From NCBI RefSeq assembly GCF_000368965.1, contig NZ_KB849780.1:930145-994144 (forward strand): a stretch of DNA of 64,000 nt, written 5' to 3'. Position 1 is the first letter of the stretch; each line of letters begins with the position of its first letter. Position numbers and translations under genes: made by a program. The notes under the pieces were generated by a model, which saw nothing but the letters and a program-made list of their open reading frames with translations, searched no databases and had not been told where the DNA came from. This document shows positions 1-6,930 of this stretch, one piece after another. The stretch is from Acinetobacter calcoaceticus DSM 30006 = CIP 81.8. GTDB lineage: Bacteria > Pseudomonadota > Gammaproteobacteria > Pseudomonadales > Moraxellaceae.

Positions 1-576
1 TTCTGTGCTTATTTCCCAGAAAACGTCTATACAGGTGCTTACCATGAAGCGGGTTTATTTGTTCATATTAAAGTAGGCAATAAAACAGGAATCTTTTGTC
101 CTTGGATGATTTTAGACGATGACCGCGCCATGATTATTGGACGTGAGTTGCTGGGCTATCCTAAAAAAATGGGTGAGATTAGTTGGGAAAATGACGGCAA
201 ACGTATTGTTAGCAATGCTTCACGCCGTGGTACGACACTCATTGAAATGGAAGCTAAGCTTGGTGAAGTCATTGATGATGCACCTCCAATTTTAGGATTA
301 CCACATCGTAATATCACAGGTGGATTAGGCCTTGGTTTACCACGAGAGGTTCGATTTACTCCGAAAGAACATCCACTTGAAGTCCGTCGTGTAGAAATGA
401 ACTTACGTTTTACGGGTACTGAAAATGATCCTTTACATAATATGGGGCTGGGCAAAGTCATTGAAGCAAGATTGCATCGAGTTGATTTATCAGGTGGGTT
501 AATTCCGCCAATTCAAATACCTCGTCTACGCACGCCGTTATTTTTATTGCGCCAATTTAATCCTCGCGTTTTATAG
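1..576 (+). CDS. Acetoacetate decarboxylase family protein, 5' end outside window
   Basis: The reading frame is open from base 1 to the stop at 574-576, so the true start lies upstream; 191 residues are visible. The GRELLGYPKKMG segment (visible residues 48-59) matches the active-site region of acetoacetate decarboxylases, where a lysine forms the Schiff base; both lysines of the pair are present. Many members act on other beta-keto acids or are lyases or hydratases, so the substrate is not known. Only 13 bases separate it from the next gene, and the next three genes follow on the same strand, which suggests one operon with two ferritin-like proteins and a flavin oxidoreductase. Confidence 0.85.
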   Translation, partial: FCAYFPENVYTGAYHEAGLFVHIKVGNKTGIFCPWMILDDDRAMIIGRELLGYPKKMGEISWENDGKRIVSNASRRGTTLIEMEAKLGEVIDDAPPILGLPHRNITGGLGLGLPREVRFTPKEHPLEVRRVEMNLRFTGTENDPLHNMGLGKVIEARLHRVDLSGGLIPPIQIPRLRTPLFLLRQFNPRVL

Positions 577-589
577 CTGGAGAATAAAG

Positions 590-1459
590 ATGAATACGTT
601 CTTTAAGTCAAAACAAACACAAGATTTTTCTAAAATCTCGGCTTCAATTGATATTCCTGTAAGAACAATGGATTTTAATTTTCCAGATGAAATTCCTGAG
701 TTCTGGTTTAATAACAATGCCTTACTCACAATGTTATTGACTGCATTATCGGGCGCATTTCCAGATGGCGAACGTCAATTTATTCATAGTGTACGTAATT
801 ATCAGGCAAAAATCGAAGATCCTGTTCTGCTTAAACAAGTTCGTGCTTTTATTGGTCAAGAAGCACATCACGGTAAAGAACACGACGCGCTCAATGCGGT
901 CATGCTGAAAAAAGGCTATCCCGTAGATCGAATTTATAAGCGCTTTAAAAAGATGAATCGCTTAATGCAAGAGCAATTCTCTACAGCTCATCAGCTTGCA
1001 TGCACCGTATGTATGGAACACCTCACAGCAATTCTAGCTGACTATTTTATTAGTACCGCGCCCCAAGATTTAGAGTTGTTTAATACTCATGTCAGAAAAA
1101 TCTGGGCATGGCACGCGATTGAGGAAACAGAACATAAGGCTGTAGCTTTTGATGTATATCAGTCTTTGGTCAATAGACCTTATTTCTTGCGATGGGTGAT
1201 GATAGAAACCACGCTTTCTTTTCTTGTCATTACCACCAGAGGAACGGCAGAACTGTTACGAGCTTCTGGAAAACAACTAGATTTAAAAGAACTCTATGAA
1301 GGTCTTCGTTATTTGTTTGGAGGACAAGGTCTAGTCAGACGTATTGGTAAAAATTATCGCGATTTTTTCTCCGCAGATTTTCATCCTTGGCAGCATGACA
1401 ATCGGGAGATGATGAACTTATTAAAAAAACAATATTTCAATGAAGAGCTGTTGAAATAA
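590..1459 (+). CDS. PF10118-type metal-dependent hydrolase (ferritin-like)
   Basis: This 289-residue protein has the helical, His/Glu-rich pattern of the PF10118 family, annotated as predicted metal-dependent hydrolases. Likely metal ligands lie in QEAHHGKEHD (about residues 90-99), CMEHLTA (about 141-147) and WHAIEETEHK (about 174-183), a di-metal ferritin-like spacing. The reaction is unknown. A hydrophobic stretch near residues 200-220 may associate with the membrane. It starts 13 bases after the decarboxylase stop, with GGAGAA just before the ATG. A paralogue lies three genes into the same cluster (2780-3655), so the two may act on related steps or form a heteromer. Confidence 0.8.
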   Translation: MNTFFKSKQTQDFSKISASIDIPVRTMDFNFPDEIPEFWFNNNALLTMLLTALSGAFPDGERQFIHSVRNYQAKIEDPVLLKQVRAFIGQEAHHGKEHDALNAVMLKKGYPVDRIYKRFKKMNRLMQEQFSTAHQLACTVCMEHLTAILADYFISTAPQDLELFNTHVRKIWAWHAIEETEHKAVAFDVYQSLVNRPYFLRWVMIETTLSFLVITTRGTAELLRASGKQLDLKELYEGLRYLFGGQGLVRRIGKNYRDFFSADFHPWQHDNREMMNLLKKQYFNEELLK

Positions 1460-1516
1460 TCAAAAGTTGATGCTTATTCAGCACCTACAGAACAAACAAT
1501 TTTAGGAATAATTACC

Positions 1517-2746
1517 ATGGCACAGTCTACATTTACAAATTCTTCGCTACAGCAACCATTAAAATTGGCATGTGGCATAACCATACCAAACCGTATTGCA
1601 AAGTCGGCCATGAGTGAACAATTGGCAGATCGACACGGTTCTCCCACCACAGACTTACAGCAACTTTATGCAGCATGGGCAAGAGGTGGAACTGGGTTGT
1701 TAGTTACGGGTAATGTGATGATTGACCATCGTGCTTTTGTTGAGCCACGAAATGTCGTTTTGCAAGATGAGCAATTTTTACAAGCCAATAAGTTATGGGC
1801 TCAGGCTGCTAAGGCCAATGGCAGCAAAATTATTATGCAGATTAACCATCCGGGTCGTGTTGCGGTTTTGCCACTTTTGAAAAAGCCGATCGCGCCCTCA
1901 GCAGTCGGGCTTGATTTACCTGCTATGAATATTATTCGTATTCCACGAGCGATGACTGAAGCAGATATTTTAGAGCAAATTAAACGCTTTGCTACAACCG
2001 CAGAGCTTGCTGTTAAAGCAGGGTTTGATGGCGTACAGGTTCATGCCGCACATGGTTATTTACTCTCGCAATTTTTGTCACCACTCTCAAATGTTCGAAA
2101 CGATGGGTGGGGAGGAAGTCCTGAAAATCGACAACGTATGTTGATTGAAACTGTACGAGCTGTTCGCCAAGCGATTGGCAAACATAAAATACTAAGCGTA
2201 AAACTCAACTCAGCCGATTTTCAAAAGGGCGGTTTAAGTCAGGAAGAGTCTTTAAAAATTGCATTAGCTTTAGAAGCAGAAGGGATCGACCTATTAGAGA
2301 TTTCAGGTGGGAATTATGAATCTCCTGCCCAGTTAGGCTATGCGCCTGATCGTTCTGCTCAACGTGATGCATATTTTATTGACTATGCCACCGCACTTCG
2401 TAAGCAAAGCAAATTACCCCTGATGTTAACAGGCGGACTGCGTGATGTAGATTTTATGAATCACATTGTTGCAAATGGTACGGTTGATTTAGTTGGGTTG
2501 GCTCGGCCTTTTGCAATACAGCCCGATTTAGCCAAACAACTGCTAGCCGGAAAATCAGTATTAAAACCAGCAAAAATTCCAGCGGTTGGATATAAACCAG
2601 TAGATGCTTATTTGCAACTCGGTTGGCACGCAGCGCAATTTCGCCGTATTAGCAGTGGGCAACAACCGAAAGCAATTAAGGGATTAATCCGTACATTGAT
2701 TGCCTTTGGTCCACGTATGGGTTTTAACATTTTGACTCAAGATTAG
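1517..2746 (+). CDS. NADH:flavin oxidoreductase, old yellow enzyme family
   Basis: The 409-residue protein is an FMN TIM barrel of the OYE / 2,4-dienoyl-CoA reductase N-terminal type. Visible signatures are HAAHGYLLSQFLSP (about residues 175-188), the following GGS-ENR segment, ISGGNYESP (about 262-270) and a C-terminal VGLARPF phosphate-binding strand. It lacks the C-terminal FAD/NAD domains of the large dienoyl-CoA reductases. Such enzymes reduce activated C=C bonds or oxidise NAD(P)H. It sits between two PF10118 genes in the operon and probably supplies a redox step on the shared substrate. The ATG at 1517 is preceded by TAGGAATAATTACC, an acceptable ribosome site. Confidence 0.88.
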   Translation: MAQSTFTNSSLQQPLKLACGITIPNRIAKSAMSEQLADRHGSPTTDLQQLYAAWARGGTGLLVTGNVMIDHRAFVEPRNVVLQDEQFLQANKLWAQAAKANGSKIIMQINHPGRVAVLPLLKKPIAPSAVGLDLPAMNIIRIPRAMTEADILEQIKRFATTAELAVKAGFDGVQVHAAHGYLLSQFLSPLSNVRNDGWGGSPENRQRMLIETVRAVRQAIGKHKILSVKLNSADFQKGGLSQEESLKIALALEAEGIDLLEISGGNYESPAQLGYAPDRSAQRDAYFIDYATALRKQSKLPLMLTGGLRDVDFMNHIVANGTVDLVGLARPFAIQPDLAKQLLAGKSVLKPAKIPAVGYKPVDAYLQLGWHAAQFRRISSGQQPKAIKGLIRTLIAFGPRMGFNILTQD

Positions 2747-2779
2747 TGGTAAAAGCTTTTGATATAAGGAGTTGTTATC

Positions 2780-3655
2780 ATGAATAGTTTAATCAGACAA
2801 AACCATGTCATTGTTCCGCGGCGTCCTGTATTTAATTTTAATGAAACACCATGTCATTGGATTTATGATGATCCAATCGTTTCACAAATATTAAATTCAA
2901 TTAACCCGATTACACCTGCACCAGAACGTTGGTTTTGTCAGACGTTTAGAGATGCATTGCCTTATATTAAAGATGAAAAACTTAAAGAGGCAGCAATTGC
3001 TTTTATTAAACAAGAGGGCGCTCATAGTTATGGGCATACTCTAGGAACACGGCACATAGAGGCGTTAGGGATTGATTTAAGTCGTTATACCAAGATGACG
3101 AATTGGATATTTAATGACATGATTGGCCCGAAACCATTAGGCTATGAATTGAAGCATCCGCGCTTAAAGTCGATGTGGCTAACGACCCGATTAGCAATGG
3201 TGGCTGCTGCCGAACATCTAACAGGAGTGTTAGGACATTGGGTTCTCAATGCAGAGGGACTACAACAAGCACCTGTCGATGTAGAAATGTTACGTTTATT
3301 GCAATGGCACGGAGCTGAAGAAGTAGAGCACCGTGAAGTAGCCGATGCAATGTTTAGATATTTTAGCAATAGCAATATACTTCGGGTTGGGGCGGCTGCT
3401 TTCACATTCCCGCTATTTATTGTTTTGGCTTATGTTGCTGTCGAAAATCTAGTAAAACAAGATGTGCAATTACCACATCGTTTTCGTTTTAAAGATTATT
3501 TCCGAGCAGCTCGACAAGACCGTGTGCCTAAGGTTGACGATATAATACGTGCCTGTTTGCGGTACTTTAATCCTCATCATAATCCTTTAAATGAGGGATC
3601 GACTGAGCAAGCATTGGTATTTTTAAATGATGGTAATTACAAACAAGCCACTTAA
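2780..3655 (+). CDS. PF10118-type metal-dependent hydrolase (ferritin-like), second copy
   Basis: The 291-residue protein is a paralogue of the 590-1459 product. The same candidate metal ligands recur in KQEGAHSYGH (about residues 76-85), AAEHLTGVLGHW (about 143-154) and WHGAEEVEHREVADAMF (about 175-191). A hydrophobic helix follows (about residues 205-225), as in the paralogue. The ATG follows AAGGAGTTGTTATC, a strong ribosome site. It closes the catabolic operon; its stop is directly followed by a remnant of the C4/TetR cassette left end at 3659. Function beyond the predicted di-metal hydrolase or oxygenase-like fold is not known. Confidence 0.8.
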   Translation: MNSLIRQNHVIVPRRPVFNFNETPCHWIYDDPIVSQILNSINPITPAPERWFCQTFRDALPYIKDEKLKEAAIAFIKQEGAHSYGHTLGTRHIEALGIDLSRYTKMTNWIFNDMIGPKPLGYELKHPRLKSMWLTTRLAMVAAAEHLTGVLGHWVLNAEGLQQAPVDVEMLRLLQWHGAEEVEHREVADAMFRYFSNSNILRVGAAAFTFPLFIVLAYVAVENLVKQDVQLPHRFRFKDYFRAARQDRVPKVDDIIRACLRYFNPHHNPLNEGSTEQALVFLNDGNYKQAT

Positions 3656-3658
3656 CTG

Positions 3659-3726
3659 GCTGTTGTAAAAGTAAATTGTTAAGCCAATATTTAAGGTTTT
3701 TCTTAATTGTGTAATTAAATGAAAAA
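3659..3726. repeat. Left-end remnant of the C4/TetR cassette
   Basis: By eye this 68-bp AT-rich stretch matches 27895-27962, the sequence leading into cassette copy 2, at all but two positions. The part from TTAAGCC onward (3679) also matches copy 1 from 5694. Similarity stops at 3726, exactly where the stop codon of the convergent lysR gene begins (3727). No RNA or TetR gene follows. Together with 5694-5740 it forms direct repeats bracketing the lysR-DMT transporter block. Confidence 0.8.
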
Positions 3727-4659
3727 TTAATTCTGCCAATATGGTGGCGAGCCGTAGACCTCAGCAAAATAATCAATAATTACCCGAATATTTAAAGGCG
3801 GATGACGCACATTAGGATAAATTGCTGCGATGTGCTGGGGTTGCGATTTAATAGATGCTTCATATTCCGGTAAAAGTTTTATTAATTTGCCATCCTTTAA
3901 AGCCTCACCAATTAACCAGTCAGGAAATAAAACTATTCCCATCCCATTGAGTGCAGCCGTCATTAAGCTCTCAGCATTATTTGAAGCGAGTAAAGGCACA
4001 ATTGGATAATGTATCCACTCCTCATTTGGCTTTCTAATTAACCAACGGTTAGGTCCTTCAAACCCTTTATAGACTAAACGTTTATGTTCATTGAGTGCTT
4101 TGGGATGATCAAGCGCGCCGTATTTAGCAATGTAAGCAGGAGAGGCTGCCAAATGATATTTTTGTGTGCCGAAAATACGTGCATGAAATGATGAGTCTGT
4201 CAGGGTTCCAATACGAAAAATTAAATCGGTACTATCCCGAAGTGGGTCTATAAATTCATCTGTCTGAATCAGTTCTATTAAAAGCCTTGGATAACGCTCT
4301 GATAAACCCGCTAACCAAGGCGCAATATGCCTTTGACCAAAAAATACGGGTGCATTAATTCTGACCAGTCCAGTGGGTTCTACAGTTTTATCCTGCAATG
4401 CCTTTTGAGCTTCATCAAATTGCTCTGTAATTCTTTTGGCATACTCAAAAAATAATTTACCCGATTCGGTCGGTGTGATTGCTCGTGTATTTCGATAAAA
4501 AAGTTGCTGCCCCAATGCATCTTCTAACTGTTGAATGGTCCGAGAAATCATCGATGCCGACACATCTTCTTTTCTCGCCACCATAGAGAAGTTTTGAGCA
4601 TTGTATACACTGATAAAAAAGCGAAGGGTACGAATATCAATCGAATTAGTTAAATTCAT
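3727..4659 (-). CDS. LysR family transcriptional regulator
   Basis: The 310-residue protein has the N-terminal winged helix-turn-helix (about residues 9-66, including NFSMVARKEDVSASMISRTI) and a C-terminal LysR substrate-binding domain (about 90-300). It is of the CrgA / YhjC-like type. The gene is transcribed away from the two YdcZ-family transporter genes, with an 84-100 bp intergenic region, so it is likely to control them in response to their substrate; the ligand is unknown. The stop codon abuts the cassette remnant at 3726, suggesting that the gene's 3' edge is a recombination junction. Confidence 0.88.
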   Translation of the reverse strand: MNLTNSIDIRTLRFFISVYNAQNFSMVARKEDVSASMISRTIQQLEDALGQQLFYRNTRAITPTESGKLFFEYAKRITEQFDEAQKALQDKTVEPTGLVRINAPVFFGQRHIAPWLAGLSERYPRLLIELIQTDEFIDPLRDSTDLIFRIGTLTDSSFHARIFGTQKYHLAASPAYIAKYGALDHPKALNEHKRLVYKGFEGPNRWLIRKPNEEWIHYPIVPLLASNNAESLMTAALNGMGIVLFPDWLIGEALKDGKLIKLLPEYEASIKSQPQHIAAIYPNVRHPPLNIRVIIDYFAEVYGSPPYWQN

Positions 4660-4758
4660 CTGTGCAATTTTTGCAAAAGTGATTCATGAATTATGCTGTT
4701 TTTCTGCTGAATTGACTACTCTAAGATTCATTGCCTAAATAAAATGAGGCAATATTTG

Positions 4759-5193
4759 ATGCAAATTCTATTACTGTTCCTAACCATTTTGGGAGGAATG
4801 GGTCTATCCGTAGAAGCTGGGCTTTTAGGGCCATTAGGTACAGAAGTTGGGGAGTTGTGGGCCACTTTTAGTATTTTTGGAGTAGGGGCAGCACTTACTT
4901 TTTTATTGATGTTGTTTTTTAGTCCACGTAACAGTCCTTCATTTTTTACTCTTCCATCTTGGCAGTTATTGGGAGGCGTTATTGGTCCCATCTACGTCAT
5001 TATTCTCACCATTACCGCGCCGATTATTGGTATTGCCATGACAATGATTGGAATTTTGGCTGGTCAAGTTTTTAAGAGTCTGATTATTGATCATTATGGA
5101 TTACTCGGAACTTCGCATAGAAAAGTAGATCGAAAACGTGTGCTTGCGCTTGTTTTTATTGTGGTCGCACTTTCATTAGTCGCAAAAGCATAA
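4759..5193 (+). CDS. DMT-family YdcZ-type membrane transporter, first of pair
   Basis: The protein has about five hydrophobic helices and the short single-domain architecture of the YdcZ (former DUF606) branch of the drug/metabolite transporter superfamily. Such half-size proteins usually work as pairs, and a second one follows after 9 bases. I chose ATG 4759 over the in-frame ATG at 4744 because GAGG (4746-4749) lies 9 bases before 4759 and nothing similar precedes 4744; the longer form would be 149 residues. The substrate is unknown. The divergent lysR gene is the likely regulator. Confidence 0.82.
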   Translation: MQILLLFLTILGGMGLSVEAGLLGPLGTEVGELWATFSIFGVGAALTFLLMLFFSPRNSPSFFTLPSWQLLGGVIGPIYVIILTITAPIIGIAMTMIGILAGQVFKSLIIDHYGLLGTSHRKVDRKRVLALVFIVVALSLVAKA

Positions 5194-5202
5194 GAGGGTA
5201 AT

Positions 5203-5667
5203 ATGGCGATATTCATGATTTTACTAGCAGTCATCGGCGGTGCTCTTTTAAGTGTTCAAGCCGCAATTAATGGTCAGCTTGGCAGTAAAGTTGGCGTATT
5301 TCGTAGTGCATTTTTGACGTTTTCGGTAGGAGCTTTAATTACAGCATTGCTTATATTTTATTTCGAACCAAAACAAACATTAACACTGCTAGATGTACCT
5401 AAATGGCAATTGCTCGGAGCAATGTGTGGCGTTCCCTATATTGTAATTATGGTTTTAGCTGTGCAAAGAATAGGGGCGGCAGTTGCTACGGTTGCGGTGA
5501 TTTTTGGGCAACTTCTCATGAGTATGTTGATTGATAATTTTGGTTGGTTTGGCAATGAAATTCTGCCTTTTTCAACATATAGATTGGGCGCACTTATCTG
5601 TTTGGCAATTGCTCTTTATTTTATCTATTCAAGCAGTAAAACAATTCAAATTAAACCTAACAGCTAA
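5203..5667 (+). CDS. DMT-family YdcZ-type membrane transporter, second of pair
   Basis: The 154-residue protein has five predicted membrane helices and the conserved pattern GGALLSVQAAINGQLG near the N-terminus, typical of YdcZ family members. It is paralogous to the preceding gene (both have WQLLG near the middle and end in a similar helix pair). AGAGGGTAAT precedes the ATG. The two half-size transporters probably form an antiparallel heterodimer, as known for other paired DMT proteins. The cassette copy 1 begins 27 bases after the stop. Confidence 0.82.
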   Translation: MAIFMILLAVIGGALLSVQAAINGQLGSKVGVFRSAFLTFSVGALITALLIFYFEPKQTLTLLDVPKWQLLGAMCGVPYIVIMVLAVQRIGAAVATVAVIFGQLLMSMLIDNFGWFGNEILPFSTYRLGALICLAIALYFIYSSSKTIQIKPNS

Positions 5668-5777
5668 CTTGCTTATAAAACATAAGGGTTTTATTAAGCC
5701 AATATTTAAGGTTTTTCTTAATTGTGTAATTAAATGAAAAACAATAATTAATTAAATAATTTCTAGCCAATTTCACA

Positions 5778-5806
5778 TTGACACCTTAAATATTGAAGAT
5801 TACCAT
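5778..5806 (+). promoter_or_regulatory. Sigma70-type promoter of the C4-like RNA, copy 1
   Basis: A perfect TTGACA (5778-5783) is followed after exactly 17 bases by TACCAT (5801-5806). The same hexamers and spacing recur in all three cassettes, predicting a start near 5812, at the base of the first RNA hairpin. Confidence 0.75.
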
Positions 5807-5811
5807 TTGCA

Positions 5812-5985
5812 GGCTGGCCACATTGCCAGTCGGTTGTCGCAGACCGCATAATAACTCCCGCATCAGAGCTTTTCCTTCTGAGGAATAGCCTTGTGTGGTG
5901 TACCACTCGTTCCCTCCCGTAGCGGTAGGACGGGAGAGGGACACCTTCGGGTGTGCTAGTTTGAGTTATTACTAGTCTGCGAACC
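5812..5985 (+). ncRNA. C4-like structured antisense RNA, copy 1
   Basis: The transcript would open with a CTGGC/GCCAG hairpin (5814-5829). A long two-part helix follows: TCGCAGAC (5837-5844) with GTCTGCGA (5975-5982), and TAATAACTC (5849-5857) with GAGTTATTA (5963-5971). Inside lie a TTCCT/AGGAA hairpin with a TCTG loop (5872-5885), a GTGG/CCAC hairpin, a CTCCCGT/ACGGGAG hairpin and an ACACC-TTCG-GGTGT tetraloop hairpin (5941-5952). The arms of the long helix differ between cassettes but stay complementary, while the inner hairpins are nearly identical. Arrangement and context resemble the C4 antisense RNAs of phages P1/P7. From memory, C4-similar sRNAs have been reported in A. baumannii; I could not check this. 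Confidence 0.75.
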
Positions 5986-5992
5986 CTCTTCC

Positions 5993-6044
5993 GTTCTGCC
6001 ACCATAATTTAAAATGTCTGGCAGAACTCCCAATAGAAGGAGTT
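5993..6044 (+). promoter_or_regulatory. Overlapping hairpins that can hide the leader ribosome site, copy 1
   Basis: GTTCTGCCA (5993-6001) pairs with TGGCAGAAC (6019-6027). AACTCC (6025-6030) pairs with GGAGTT (6039-6044), enclosing the AAGGAG ribosome site (6037-6042). The two helices share bases 6025-6027, so they may compete. Both are conserved in all three cassettes. Confidence 0.7.
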
Positions 6045-6048
6045 GGCT

Positions 6049-6105
6049 TTGCACATTCATTTTTTCTTGGCAGTCTTTGCCAAAAGCTATATCGACACAA
6101 CTTAA
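6049..6105 (+). CDS. 18-residue leader peptide, copy 1 (TTG start)
   Basis: A TTG start at 6049 lies six bases after AAGGAG. The encoded peptide is MHIHFFLAVFAKSYIDTT. The same ORF, with the same length, start position and TAA stop, occurs in the other two cassettes: MHIHHFLAVFAKVYIDTT (copy 3, ATG) and MYIHHFLAAIAKFYNDTT (copy 2, TTG). The residue pattern xIHxFLAxxAKxYxDTT is kept, which argues for translation. Its place between a C4-like RNA and a regulator gene is that of icd in phage P1, where translation of a small ORF couples to expression of the next gene. The peptide itself has no recognised function. Confidence 0.65.
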   Translation: MHIHFFLAVFAKSYIDTT

Positions 6106-6196
6106 ACTTTTAAAACAGTTTGATCGCCATTGGGCTTTTCAGACTTTAATTCGTCACGACTAAAAACTTAGCAACAATAAAACTTGAGATGTGCCA

Positions 6197-6232
6197 AGCA
6201 TAGTCTTTACGGCTTTGCTGTGCCTTTTTTTC
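6197..6232 (+). terminator. Terminator-like hairpin between leader ORF and tetR, copy 1
   Basis: AGCATAGTC (6197-6205) pairs with GGCTTTGCT (6211-6219) with one mismatch and one G-U pair around a five-base loop. After TGTGCC a run of seven T follows. It sits 90 bases after the leader stop and about 50 bases before tetR, and is conserved in all copies, so it could attenuate tetR transcription. The stem is modest. Confidence 0.45.
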
Positions 6233-6284
6233 TCCCAAAAAAGTATCTCTTTTAGAAACAACAAGAATTTATAACGGTAAAACT

Positions 6285-6836
6285 ATGCCAACTTTAGAAA
6301 CATCTTCCAAAAAACTACAGGTAATTCACACCGCAATAGAGCTGTTTAATATCTATGGATTCCACAATACGGGCGTGGACTTAATTGCCAAAGAATCCAA
6401 AATTCCTAAAGCTACTTTTTATAACTACTTTCACTCAAAAGAGCAGCTTATTGAAAGGTGCGTATCTTTTCAAAAAAGCCGATTGAAAGAAGAAGTGCTG
6501 GCAATTATTTACTCAAGCCGTTACCGAACCTCAAGCGATAAACTCAAAGAGATTATTGTTTTACATGTCAATTTTAATAGCTTGTACTATCTATTGCTTA
6601 AAGCTATTTTTGAAATTAAACAGATTTACTCTCAGGCCTACCACATGGCAATTGAATATAGAAAATGGTTACTTCGAGAGCTTTTTGATCTGGTTTTTAG
6701 TTTGGAAAACTGCTCGTTAAAACCAAGTGCTGATATGGTTTTAAACTTAATTGATGGCTTGATGTTCCAGATTTTAAGCTCAAATCGTTTGGATGAAAGG
6801 GATGTGGTGGTGGAAAGGTTTTTTGGGGGGAAGTGA
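6285..6836 (+). CDS. TetR/AcrR family regulator of the C4 cassette, copy 1
   Basis: The 183-residue protein begins with a TetR DNA-binding domain (about residues 10-56), with the helix-turn-helix around GVDLIAKESKIPKATFYNYF and the usual FHSKEQLIE after it. The C-terminal domain (about 80-180) would bind an unknown ligand. It lies downstream of the C4-like RNA, leader ORF and terminator-like hairpin. The intact paralogue is at 54247 and a broken, nearly identical one at 28523. Its targets are not evident: the following gene (6931) is an unrelated AT-rich island gene. The start ATG follows AACGGTAAAACT, a weak ribosome site shared by all three copies. Confidence 0.88.
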   Translation: MPTLETSSKKLQVIHTAIELFNIYGFHNTGVDLIAKESKIPKATFYNYFHSKEQLIERCVSFQKSRLKEEVLAIIYSSRYRTSSDKLKEIIVLHVNFNSLYYLLLKAIFEIKQIYSQAYHMAIEYRKWLLRELFDLVFSLENCSLKPSADMVLNLIDGLMFQILSSNRLDERDVVVERFFGGK

Positions 6837-6930
6837 TGATGTTAAGGATGGGTTAGCTGTGTTGCATTGTCGGTATGGGTTTATTGGGTATAATTAGTCA
6901 ATTTCATATACTTAGCTTAAGAATATTACA

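Larger units (their letters stand above)
5694..6836 (+). repeat. C4-like RNA / leader peptide / TetR cassette, copy 1
   Basis: This is the first of three full copies of a composite unit. From left to right it holds an AT-rich left end beginning TTAAGCC, a promoter (5778-5806), a structured RNA (5812-5985), two hairpins (5993-6044), an 18-codon ORF (6049-6105), a terminator-like hairpin (6197-6232) and a TetR-family gene (6285-6836). The order is the same at 27915-29003 and 53641-54801. No transposase, terminal inverted repeat or target duplication was recognised, so how it spreads is unclear; recombination between copies is the simplest idea. Confidence 0.85.

Noticed and set aside
5763..6005. 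Minus-strand ORF of 80 codons antisense to the C4-like RNA (similar ones at 53766-54104 and 53878-54063, and a plus-strand ORF at 28014-28196)
   Set aside because: They overlap the structured RNAs, differ in length and frame between copies, and share only the residues forced by the conserved hairpins.
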